From: Methanoregula sp.
GTDB lineage: Archaea; Halobacteriota; Methanomicrobia; Methanomicrobiales; Methanospirillaceae
Direction: 5' to 3'
Assembly: GCA_013331015.1 (NCBI GenBank)
Contig: DUHF01000157.1
Span: 1 to 14,429 of the forward strand
DNA: 14,429 bases
Shown: one piece after another, positions 6,437 to 12,750 of the stretch
How the letters are laid out: the number at the start of each line of letters is the position of its first letter
Numbering within the stretch: position 1 is the stretch's first letter
Notes under the pieces: generated by a model
The model's input: only the letters and a program-made list of their open reading frames with translations
Told to the model about the DNA's origin: nothing
The model's database searches: none
Translations under genes and position numbers: made by a program

Positions 6437-7242
6437 GATATCTCCCCGGGATCCACCAGCAGGTCCTTTTTGACCTGCCATGCTGCGATCCATTCAACAA
6501 CAGTCCCGATCGCGTGATACACGGGATTGACCGGGACATTGGTGAAGTACTTCGTACCCCGCTCAAGCCACCCCTTCTCCTTCCAGTACCGGTAATCGGC
6601 AGGGGAGACCTTCTCAAGCTGCGAGAATGCCCCCCGCTGACCGTGGAAGACGATCACGTCGTACAGGCCCGGGCTCTCCGGCCCCGTTCGCCGGAGGGAG
6701 GCGGCAAATTCCGCTGCAGCCCGGGCAATGGCCATCTTGTTCTTCCCGATGAGATGGCGTGGCGTGGGGACCGGTGTTACGATCCCGGTCTTTCCCGCGA
6801 TCCCGAACCCCCAGATCCGGGCAACCATGTCCAGGTACTTCAGGACGTCCCCGTGCCCGAGCGCACCTGTTGTCGTGAGGAGAAATGCCTTTTTGCCAAA
6901 GAAGCGCGGGCGGTGAAAGGTGTAGCAGAACCGGTCGATGAAGATCTTCATCTGGCCGGTTACGTTCATCCCGTACACGGGGGTTGCAAAGACGACCGCG
7001 TCCGCCTCGTGCATCTTCTTTTCGATTGCCGGGGCATCGTCATGGTTCGGGCATGTCTCCTCGCCCCGCGTGAAACAGGAGAGACAGCCTTTGCAGGGCG
7101 CAAGGTCTGCGTCTTTCAGCCACAGGTATTCGAATGCCACCGGCAGCTCCTTTTCCAGCATCCCGCGGAGTTCCTCGCATGCCCGGTACGTGTTCCCCTT
7201 CCGCGGGCTTCCCATAATTACCAGTATCTTTTTTGTATCCAT
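6433..7242 (-). CDS. Isf-like iron-sulfur flavoprotein (NADPH-dependent FMN reductase fold)
   Basis: The 269-residue protein starts with the FMN-reductase-type loop GSPRKGNTYRACEEL (11-25) and has the compact cysteine motif CKGCLSC plus a further Cys (C50, C53, C56, C64). CX2CX2CX7C is close to the CX2CX2CX5C [4Fe-4S] motif of iron-sulfur flavoprotein Isf from Methanosarcina. ATPVYGMNVTGQMKIFIDR (86-104) is the typical flavin-binding and dimer segment. The family reduces oxidants or carries electrons between ferredoxin and other acceptors. Compared with typical Isf (about 190 residues) it has about 80 extra C-terminal residues, including KGWLERGTKYFTNVPVNP (223-240). Two starts are possible: ATG 7248 overlaps the upstream TGA (ATGA), while ATG 7242 has better spacing from AAGGAG and is used here. 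The stop overlaps the EFR1-A start. Confidence 0.9.
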   Translation of the reverse strand: MDTKKILVIMGSPRKGNTYRACEELRGMLEKELPVAFEYLWLKDADLAPCKGCLSCFTRGEETCPNHDDAPAIEKKMHEADAVVFATPVYGMNVTGQMKIFIDRFCYTFHRPRFFGKKAFLLTTTGALGHGDVLKYLDMVARIWGFGIAGKTGIVTPVPTPRHLIGKNKMAIARAAAEFAASLRRTGPESPGLYDVIVFHGQRGAFSQLEKVSPADYRYWKEKGWLERGTKYFTNVPVNPVYHAIGTVVEWIAAWQVKKDLLVDPGEIS

Positions 7243-7244
7243 GT

Positions 7245-8012
7245 TCATTGCTCCTTCCAGGCATACCGGATAGCACCCTGCGGGCAGGTGTCGGCGCAGT
7301 TCCCGCAGATGATGCATTCGGAATTTTCCATCTTCTCCTGCTGCACCATCGCGTTCACGTCAAGGCTCATGGGACACTCTCTTGTACATCTCCCGCAGCC
7401 GGTGCAGCGCGAGGAGTCGGCAGCAAGCTGCAGCGCCGGCCAGCGGAACAGGTTTTGGATCTTCCGGCCGATCATCAGCATCGGCGCGATCGGGCAGAAG
7501 GTGTGGCAGAACCCGCGCCTCCCGAAGACGAGCGTGAAGATCAGGATGATGATGACCGGTCCAACCAGCGCGGCAACCCCGCCCGCGGCAAGGACCGAGA
7601 TGCCGTGCTCCGTCCGGTAGAAGAGGTCGATGGTCGATAACCCGCCGGCCGACCAGATCGCGTACCCGATGCCGCCGAAGATCCCGAGGAAGACAAGAAA
7701 CTTCAGCCAGTCGATCTTCGTTGTCCGCAGGCGCAGGTCACGGATGAGACGCACCAGCTCCTGCAGGCCACCGGAGGGGCAGAGCCACCCGCACCAGAGC
7801 CGGCCAAGGACGAGCGAGCCAAGGAAGAGCAGGGCAAAGACGACAAGACCGCCGGTCACGATCCCGAGCCCCGCCGCCTCCGTGATGATCGGGCACGAGA
7901 TGTACGCAAAGGTGACGGGATACAGGATGAAGGAGAGGATGATGAGGAAAAGGCGCATCCGCTGCCGCGATGATGCCGGAATTCCACGCCTGCCTGCCAG
8001 CGGGCTGTTCAT
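7245..8012 (-). CDS. NapH-like membrane polyferredoxin, copy A
   Basis: The 255-residue protein is a membrane iron-sulfur protein of the NapH/YccM type. Hydrophobic helices lie at about 21-40, 51-70, 102-120 and 140-164. The two signature motifs WCGWLCP (73-79) and FCHTFCP (168-174) sit at the ends of helices, and two ferredoxin motifs follow: C203-C206-C209-C213-Pro and C233-C236-C239-C243-Pro. NapH passes electrons from the quinol pool to periplasmic NapC/NapG in nitrate respiration; methanogens here have no nitrate system in view, so this protein more likely links a membrane carrier with the flavoproteins coded beside it (inference). AAGGA precedes the ATG at 8012. It lies 45 nt after copy B and ends against the Isf-like start. 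It shares the same plan and short DNA identities with copy B. Confidence 0.9.
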   Translation of the reverse strand: MNSPLAGRRGIPASSRQRMRLFLIILSFILYPVTFAYISCPIITEAAGLGIVTGGLVVFALLFLGSLVLGRLWCGWLCPSGGLQELVRLIRDLRLRTTKIDWLKFLVFLGIFGGIGYAIWSAGGLSTIDLFYRTEHGISVLAAGGVAALVGPVIIILIFTLVFGRRGFCHTFCPIAPMLMIGRKIQNLFRWPALQLAADSSRCTGCGRCTRECPMSLDVNAMVQQEKMENSECIICGNCADTCPQGAIRYAWKEQ

Positions 8013-8057
8013 CGTCCTTCCCCTGCATGCATCCGGTCCATGGTCATATCCTTCTTC

Positions 8058-8819
8058 TCACCGGCGCCCTGTGCCATACTCGATTGCGCCCTGCGGGCAG
8101 GTATCCGCACAGCTCGCACAGAGGATGCATTCGGGCGTCTCCATCTCTCCTTTTTGGACCATCCCGTTCACGTCAAGGCCCATCGGGCATGCCTTCGAAC
8201 ACTTGCCGCAGTCGATGCAGCGCGAGGGGTCGGCCGTAAGCCGGAGGGCAGGCAGGTTGACGAGGTTGCCGATCTTCCGGCCGATGATCATCACCACGGC
8301 CATCGGGCAGAGCACGCTGCAGAACCCGCGCCGGCCGGCGAGGTAAGCGGTTACAAAGATGATCGCGAAGATGACCGCGACCACCATCAGCACATCGGGC
8401 GACGAGATCGAGATGCCGTTCACGGTGCCGTAGAACGGGTCAACGGAACGGATCCCCCCGACCGTGACGATGGAGAGCGCGAGCATGCCAAGCCAGAGTG
8501 CCGCGATGCCGTATTTGATATATTTCCGCCAGCCTTCCTGCACGGTGTGCTTCATGATCGGCGAGCAGATCTCCTGCCATGCCCCCATCGGGCAGAGCCA
8601 CCCGCACCAGAGCCGGGCGACAAAGAACGAGAGGACGAAGAGCAGGATGAGGAGGATCATGCTGCCGGTTGCGATGCCTTCTGCGGCTCCCATCATCAGG
8701 ATGATAGGCGAGATGTAGAATATCGTTACCGGGATCAGCAGGAACGATACGATCAGGATCCATTTCCGGATGTTCTGGCGGGACGATGCAGGGTTTTTTT
8801 GTGCTGGTTTTTCTGTCAT
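8058..8819 (-). CDS. NapH-like membrane polyferredoxin, copy B
   Basis: The 253-residue protein is a paralogue of the 7245-8012 product with the same plan. Helices lie at about 19-42, 48-69, 103-121 and 143-162; signature motifs are WCGWLCP (71-77) and FCSVLCP (166-172); clusters are C201-C204-C207-C211-Pro and C231-C234-C237-C241-Pro. An extra Cys is at 85 (WQEICSP). The ATG at 8819 overlaps the TGA of EFR1-B as ATGA (8816-8819), so translation is coupled; a longer frame reaching 9338 runs through EFR1-B in another phase and is not real. It probably anchors the soluble EFR1-B flavodoxin/ferredoxin at the membrane or exchanges electrons with it (inference from order and coupling). Electron donor and acceptor unknown. 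Confidence 0.9.
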   Translation of the reverse strand: MTEKPAQKNPASSRQNIRKWILIVSFLLIPVTIFYISPIILMMGAAEGIATGSMILLILLFVLSFFVARLWCGWLCPMGAWQEICSPIMKHTVQEGWRKYIKYGIAALWLGMLALSIVTVGGIRSVDPFYGTVNGISISSPDVLMVVAVIFAIIFVTAYLAGRRGFCSVLCPMAVVMIIGRKIGNLVNLPALRLTADPSRCIDCGKCSKACPMGLDVNGMVQKGEMETPECILCASCADTCPQGAIEYGTGRR

Positions 8820-9649
8820 GGTAATTTCATTTCCGGTGTTGTTGCGGTTTTCTCCCCCCGCTGGGCTTTCATGTCTTCGACCTTCAGGTCCGGGTGCCGG
8901 TACCGTCCACGGCCTTTCGTGCCATGGAAGAAGTTTAGCTGGATTGCTTCCACGGGACAGAAGTTGAGGCAGGCGCAGCAGAGCTCGCACCGGTCCAGGA
9001 AGACCGGCCGGTTGTTCTCCATCCGGATGTTTCCGGCAGGGCAGACCGTTATGCAGGTGCCGCAGGAGGTGCAGGTGTCCTCGACGGAAAACTTTGTGCC
9101 CATTCCATGAACATTTTTTGAAAACGGACGGTAGAGAAGGTACTGCAACAGGGCGGATACCGGGGCAAAGGACGGCGAGACGGCCTGCCCTTTTTGGATG
9201 GTGCTGGCAATGGCTGCGAGTTCTGCATCCGCTTTTTTGAGGATCTTTTCTTTCTTCTTCCCTTCCGGCGGGACACCGACCGGGGGAAAGTTCCCGGGCA
9301 TCTTCACCGCGAAGGCAGCGTCGAGCTTTCTTTTGCATCCCTCTTCAAGGATGCCGTTGAGCTGGTGGAGCGCGGAGACCCCGATACGGCCCATGGTGAC
9401 AATGCCAAATGCATACGGTACGGCACCGATGTCCAGCCGTTCTGCAAAATCCTTTACGATCACGGGAATGCCGGAATCGTACACGGGACAGACGATCCCG
9501 ACCCGGTCTGCTGCCGGAACGACCGGCCCGGAAACATTCGCTAGCGATGCGATCGGTACCAGTTCGCAGTCCCCGATGGCTGCGGCTACCGTTCTTGCAG
9601 CGGCAAGCGAGTTGCCGGTGCCGGTGAAGTAGTACATGATCGTCTTCAT
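8816..9649 (-). CDS. EFR1-family flavodoxin/ferredoxin fusion, copy B
   Basis: The 277-residue protein has an N-terminal flavodoxin-like domain with flavin loop YYFTGTGNSLAAART (6-20) and a C-terminal 2x[4Fe-4S] ferredoxin: C193-C196-C199-C203-Pro and C221-C224-C227-C231-Pro. The second motif has an extra Cys at 225 (CELCCAC). The tail HGTKGRGRYRHPD (242-254) matches that of copy A, then a further short tail is added. A Lys-rich segment (KKKEKILKKAD, 131-141) is a likely surface patch. Its ATG overlaps the preceding flavodoxin's TGA (9646-9649), and its own TGA overlaps the NapH-B ATG, so flavodoxin, EFR1-B and NapH-B form a tightly coupled trio. It is predicted to shuttle electrons between flavodoxin and the membrane protein (inference). 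Confidence 0.92.
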   Translation of the reverse strand: MKTIMYYFTGTGNSLAAARTVAAAIGDCELVPIASLANVSGPVVPAADRVGIVCPVYDSGIPVIVKDFAERLDIGAVPYAFGIVTMGRIGVSALHQLNGILEEGCKRKLDAAFAVKMPGNFPPVGVPPEGKKKEKILKKADAELAAIASTIQKGQAVSPSFAPVSALLQYLLYRPFSKNVHGMGTKFSVEDTCTSCGTCITVCPAGNIRMENNRPVFLDRCELCCACLNFCPVEAIQLNFFHGTKGRGRYRHPDLKVEDMKAQRGEKTATTPEMKLP

Positions 9650-10131
9650 TGACCGCCCCCGAATCCCTGCACGTTCGCGATGAGGTCTCGTATCACGGCA
9701 CCGTCCGCAATCTCCTTCTGGCTGAGGGAGAACCGGCCGGCAACGGTCATGCCCTTTGTTTTGACCTCTCCGGAGAGCACGGGAAGCGTTGTGCCCGGAT
9801 CTTCCCCGCAGGTAGCAAAGAGGATGACCGGTTTTCCATTGCACCCGGTCAGTGCGGCAATGGTTTTTTGTATCGCCATGGTAGGTTTTCCCATCCAGAC
9901 GGGAGTCCCGATAACGACAAGGTCATAACCGGAAAGATCGATGGCCATGGGCGGGACTCCGTCATCGCGGACCTGCATATCCGGTGAACGGCGGACAAAG
10001 TACATGAACAGCCGGGACAGGAGGTCCCAGGATTTCACTTCGATGAGATCTCCGCCGCAGGCATCGTGGATCTTTTGTGCAACCGCATGGGTTGTCCCCG
10101 TGTACGAGGTGTAAATAATGGCTGGTTTCAT
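9646..10131 (-). CDS. Flavodoxin, paralogue of the fused regulator domain
   Basis: The 161-residue protein is a single flavodoxin domain. The FMN-phosphate loop is TSYTGTTHAVAQKI (8-21); LSGYDLVVIGTPVWMGKPT (66-84) and FATCGEDPGTTLPVL (105-119) follow. The same segments occur in the C-terminal half of the upstream regulator (VSGYDFLIIGTPVWAWKPS, then FTTCSNQPGEALPIL), so the two domains are paralogous. It should carry electrons via FMN in the cytoplasm. ATG 10137 overlaps the regulator's TGA as ATGA; ATG 10131, two codons later, has better spacing from GGGAG and is used here. The stop overlaps the EFR1-B start. It is gene 2 of the operon. Confidence 0.9.
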   Translation of the reverse strand: MKPAIIYTSYTGTTHAVAQKIHDACGGDLIEVKSWDLLSRLFMYFVRRSPDMQVRDDGVPPMAIDLSGYDLVVIGTPVWMGKPTMAIQKTIAALTGCNGKPVILFATCGEDPGTTLPVLSGEVKTKGMTVAGRFSLSQKEIADGAVIRDLIANVQGFGGGQ

Positions 10132-10133
10132 AC

Positions 10134-11048
10134 TCATTCTCCCGTAATTTCGCGTCTCTCTCCATCCCGGTTCTTCCCGTCGTATGCACCTTTCAGGGGA
10201 TTGGCCGCAATGACCTGCCGGAGCAGTTCGCCCCCGGCATCCGGGTTCTTGGTATCTTCCTGGTCAAGGCTGATCTCCGCCATCACCTTCATACCCCGTT
10301 CCTCCAGTGCTTTTTTCAGGATGGGAAGGGCTTCACCGGGCTGGTTGGAGCAGGTCGTGAAGATCACGGCCATCTTCTCCTCGCAGCCTTTGAGCGCCCG
10401 GACCGCCCCGTTGATGGCGGGCGACGGCTTCCACGCCCAGACCGGCGTGCCGATGATCAGGAAATCGTAGCCCGAGACATCGATCTCAACCGGTTCGATC
10501 GGGTCGCACTCCACCCTCCGCGACCGCAGGACACCCTTCGTGTACGCGGAGAACGAAGTGTAAGGGTTCTTTGGGGTAACCTCGATGAGGTCGCACCCGC
10601 TGGCATTCCGGATCCCTTCGGCAACCCGCCGGGTTATGCCGGAGTACGAGTAAAAGATCACGCAGGCTTTGATGGGACGGTCGCGGTTCGTCCTGCGGAG
10701 CATCTCCCGGTTGCAGTTCGCCATGATGGTCGCGTGCATCAGCTCGAAATGTTCCCGGAACTCCACCATCCGTTCCCGGTTGACGGTGTAATAGATGTAG
10801 AAGCCTTCGCGGCGGGACTCAACGAGACCCTCGGTCTTGAGCGTCTTTAAGTGCTGCGATACCGCGGGCTGGGAAATTTTCAGCCGTGCAGCAAGTTCGG
10901 AGACGCCGAGCGTGCCGCTCGTGTCGGTCGAGAGGTAGTAGATGATCTGGAGCCGGGTGAAGTCGCCGAGCGCCTTGAACGTTGAGGCCATCTGCGGCAC
11001 GATCTCGCAGAGATGGTTGCACTCGTCACACGTGTTGCAGGGCTCCAT
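10134..11048 (-). CDS. ArsR-type regulator fused to flavodoxin, with N-terminal cysteine cluster
   Basis: The 304-residue protein has three parts. Residues 4-14 hold a CX2CX2CX3C cluster (C4, C7, C10, C14). Residues about 18-115 are an ArsR-type winged helix: FKALGDFTRLQIIYYL (24-39), the DNA-reading helix ISQPAVSQHLKTLKTEGLV (58-76) and the beta wing SRREGFYIYYTVN (78-90). Residues about 127-283 are a flavodoxin domain with loop YSYSGITRRVAEGI (133-146) and IGTPVWAWKPSPAING (199-214). ArsR proteins repress until a metal or redox signal changes them; here the cysteines, FMN or both could be the sensor (inference). The start at 11048 is chosen over GTG 11078, which lies inside the TATA/operator region. 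It is the first operon gene, after a perfect inverted repeat, so self-regulation is likely. Confidence 0.9.
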   Translation of the reverse strand: MEPCNTCDECNHLCEIVPQMASTFKALGDFTRLQIIYYLSTDTSGTLGVSELAARLKISQPAVSQHLKTLKTEGLVESRREGFYIYYTVNRERMVEFREHFELMHATIMANCNREMLRRTNRDRPIKACVIFYSYSGITRRVAEGIRNASGCDLIEVTPKNPYTSFSAYTKGVLRSRRVECDPIEPVEIDVSGYDFLIIGTPVWAWKPSPAINGAVRALKGCEEKMAVIFTTCSNQPGEALPILKKALEERGMKVMAEISLDQEDTKNPDAGGELLRQVIAANPLKGAYDGKNRDGERREITGE

Positions 11049-11057
11049 GGGATTCTG

Positions 11058-11083
11058 TATAAGTGTTTGCTTATACACTTATA
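11058..11083 (-). promoter_or_regulatory. Putative operator: 9-bp perfect inverted repeat
   Basis: TATAAGTGT (11058-11066) and ACACTTATA (11075-11083) are exact reverse complements separated by 8 bases. A smaller nested pair, ATAAG (11059-11063) and CTTAT (11070-11074), lies inside. The site overlaps the TATA element and ends 10 bp before the regulator's ATG, the place where an ArsR-type dimer would block transcription. Binding by the fused regulator is inference. Confidence 0.6.
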
Positions 11084-11085
11084 TG
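11077..11085 (-). promoter_or_regulatory. Putative TATA element of the redox operon
   Basis: The minus strand reads CATATAAGT here, about 30-37 bp before the ATG at 11048. A start site 25 bp downstream would fall near 11055, giving a very short leader. It overlaps the distal arm of the inverted repeat. Confidence 0.5.
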
Positions 11086-11125
11086 TATTGCGTCAACTAT
11101 CCCCAAGGGGATTCCGGGTGCCAGG

Positions 11126-11130
11126 AAAAA
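11126..11130 (-). terminator. Short oligo-T tract after the small orphan gene
   Basis: Five As on the plus strand give TTTTT on the minus strand, 5 nt after the TAA at 11135-11137. A dyad, ATCCCC and GGGGAT around AA (11099-11112), lies just beyond. This is a weak terminator candidate. Confidence 0.3.
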
Positions 11131-11134
11131 GAGG

Positions 11135-11329
11135 TTACTTTGTTGAGACGACTTTGTGCCCTTCCCTGTCGATCCGGTAGGACATGGGCCGGTCGAGCAG
11201 ATCAAGCGCGTTCACTTTCATGTCGATAAGTTCCTGGTAATTGAACGATTCAAACTCGTTTTTGCCATTCACTTCAAAGGAGACGACAATGCCGTTCTCC
11301 ATCTTCCTGCTGGCCTTGATATCGTGCAT
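11135..11329 (-). CDS. Small conserved-looking protein of unknown function
   Basis: The frame encodes 64 residues, or 55 if it starts at the ATG at 11302 (MENGIVVSF). The protein is mixed charged and hydrophobic, without cysteines, signal peptide or membrane helix. IVVSFEVNGKNEFESFNYQ reads as two beta strands, followed by a helix (ELIDMKVNALDLLD) and a strand ending in KVVSTK, so a small folded domain is plausible. I do not recognise the family. It lies between the RuBisCO gene and the redox operon on the same strand, separated from RuBisCO by two oligo-T tracts and from the operon by another, so it is probably read alone. Neither start has a good ribosome binding site. The call rests on balanced composition and a clean stop, and it is less sure than its neighbours. 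Confidence 0.6.
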   Translation of the reverse strand: MHDIKASRKMENGIVVSFEVNGKNEFESFNYQELIDMKVNALDLLDRPMSYRIDREGHKVVSTK

Positions 11330-11373
11330 ACAGTGCGATGGAAGCGAGGAGTAATGAAGGTTACGACCGATGC

Positions 11374-11396
11374 AAAAAATTGGGGGGGTAAAAAAA
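11374..11396 (-). terminator. Double oligo-T terminator after RuBisCO
   Basis: A-runs at 11374-11379 and 11390-11396 read as T6 and T7 on the minus strand, 16 to 38 nt past the RuBisCO stop. Two closely spaced tracts suggest strong termination. The further one could also serve as an AT-rich promoter element for the small gene that follows. Confidence 0.5.
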
Positions 11397-11411
11397 GAGT
11401 GCGTGGAGAAC

Positions 11412-12704
11412 TCACACCGGCTTATAATGGCCCCATTTGCCCAGCGCTTCTTTGAGCGCCACCGCCTTCTTTGCCTTCTCCTCGAGCGTAACGCCGTCCT
11501 GCCATGCCTCGATGGCCTGCATCGACGCCTGCGCCCCGGCCCGGGTGCCCTTCGGGTGGCCGTGGATACCGCCCGAAACCAGCAGCACCAGCTCCTCGCC
11601 GTAGATGTCCAGCACATCGGGGACGAGACCGGGGTGAAGGCCGCCGGATGCGACCGGGAACGCACTCCTGATCTTCCCCCAGTCCTGTTCGAGGAGCATC
11701 CCCTCGACGGCGTTTGTCTTCTTCTCGCGCATGAGGTCGGCGAGCGCAACCGACTCCTTTCTGGAACCGGCGAGTTTCCCGACCGCGGTGCCGGTGTGGA
11801 TCTGCGAGACACCGATAAGACGCATCATCTTTGCCAGGAACTGCATGGTGATGCCGTGCTTCCTGTTCCGGGTGAAGGTCGAGTGCATGGCCCGGTGTGC
11901 ATGGATCGCAAGGCCGAGGTCCGAGCAGTAGTCCCGCATCGTCATAACGCCGGCCGTCCCCACGACAACCACGTCGATCATGCAGTAGTTCCAGCCATTT
12001 GCCGCAAGCAGGTCCGCCCGCTTCTTCATGGTCTCCACATCTGCGGTGATGTTCAGGAACGCCGACTTCTTCTCGCCGGTCTCTTTCTCCGCCTTGTCGC
12101 GAAGTTTTGTGAGGTACTTCACGCGGTCATCGAACCGGTTGAACGCGGTGGAGGTGAGGTTCTCGTCGTCCTTGACGAAATCGAAGCCGCCCATCCAGGT
12201 CTCGTACCCGATCTCCGCGTGCTCCTTTGCGGTGAAACCGATCTTGGGTTTCGGCACCGCCCCGGTGAGCGGGCGCTTCTTGATCCCCATCATCTTCCGG
12301 ATGCCCTCGTTGCCGAAGTGCGGTCCTTTGAAGTGCTTCACGTAGGCGAGCGGCAGGGTGGCATCGATGAGCCGGAGGTTCTTCACCGCTTTCATGCCAA
12401 AGATGTTGCCCGCGATTCCCGAGAGGAGCTGGACGGCATTGCCCTCCTCCCAGAGATCGAGCGGGTACGCAATCTTTGCGACATTGCCTTCGATCTCAAA
12501 AGCAGTTGCTTCGAGCGCCTTCATCCGCGGGGGCATGGTGTGCAGGGTTGTCCATGTCCCCGTCGAGCTCTCGGATGCGATCCTTCCTGCGGCTTCCTTC
12601 CCGCTGATCCCGGCAGCAGGTTCAAAGTAAAAGAGGCAGACGAGTTCGTCCTTTGCCGGTTCATACTTCAGGTCGACAAATTCCTTGTACCAGTCAATTG
12701 CCAT
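11412..12704 (-). CDS. rbcL: Form III (archaeal) RuBisCO large subunit
   Basis: The 430-residue protein is a full-length RuBisCO that adds CO2 to ribulose-1,5-bisphosphate, giving two 3-phosphoglycerates. All key residues are seen: E45 and TGTWT (48-52); N100; K152 and K154 in PKPKIG; carbamylated K178 with metal ligands D180 and E181 in FVKDDEN; H270-R271 in HAHRAMH; H303 and loop-6 K310 in HTGTAVGKLAG; S353 in ASGGLHPG; and GG at 378-379. Length and loop-6 sequence fit form III, not RuBisCO-like proteins. In methanogens form III works in AMP/nucleoside salvage or, with phosphoribulokinase, in the reductive hexulose-phosphate pathway shown in Methanospirillum; neither set of partners is here. 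AGGT lies 6 nt before the ATG. It is monocistronic, between a TATA element upstream and a double oligo-T downstream. Confidence 0.97.
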   Translation of the reverse strand: MAIDWYKEFVDLKYEPAKDELVCLFYFEPAAGISGKEAAGRIASESSTGTWTTLHTMPPRMKALEATAFEIEGNVAKIAYPLDLWEEGNAVQLLSGIAGNIFGMKAVKNLRLIDATLPLAYVKHFKGPHFGNEGIRKMMGIKKRPLTGAVPKPKIGFTAKEHAEIGYETWMGGFDFVKDDENLTSTAFNRFDDRVKYLTKLRDKAEKETGEKKSAFLNITADVETMKKRADLLAANGWNYCMIDVVVVGTAGVMTMRDYCSDLGLAIHAHRAMHSTFTRNRKHGITMQFLAKMMRLIGVSQIHTGTAVGKLAGSRKESVALADLMREKKTNAVEGMLLEQDWGKIRSAFPVASGGLHPGLVPDVLDIYGEELVLLVSGGIHGHPKGTRAGAQASMQAIEAWQDGVTLEEKAKKAVALKEALGKWGHYKPV

Positions 12705-12732
12705 AGATATACCTGTACCTCTAAAGGCCGGG

Positions 12733-12745
12733 CATAATTAAAAAG
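12733..12745 (-). promoter_or_regulatory. Putative TATA element of RuBisCO
   Basis: The minus strand reads CTTTTTAATTATG, centred about 34 bp before the ATG at 12704. A transcription start 25 bp downstream would fall near 12713. It lies directly downstream of the two CCCTGAGG repeats. Confidence 0.5.
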
Positions 12746-12750
12746 GTACA

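Noticed and set aside
6514..7620. Plus-strand open frame of 368 codons opposite the Isf-like and NapH-A genes
   Set aside because: Antisense to genes with clear cluster motifs and an overlapping stop/start; no recognisable domain.
8040..9110. Plus-strand open frame of 356 codons opposite NapH-B and EFR1-B
   Set aside because: Antisense to two genes with intact cysteine motifs; low-complexity Asp/Arg/His translation typical of a shadow.
8820..9338. N-terminal extension of NapH-B
   Set aside because: It would overlap EFR1-B in another phase; the ATG at 8819 gives the usual N-terminus and an ATGA overlap.
11049..11078. GTG start adding ten residues to the ArsR-flavodoxin protein
   Set aside because: It lies inside the TATA element and inverted repeat, upstream of the expected transcription start; the ATG at 11048 is used.
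11370..12737. Plus-strand open frame of 455 codons opposite RuBisCO
   Set aside because: It is fully antisense to a RuBisCO with all catalytic residues; the translation is rich in His, Arg and Leu without family motifs, as expected from high-GC shadow frames.
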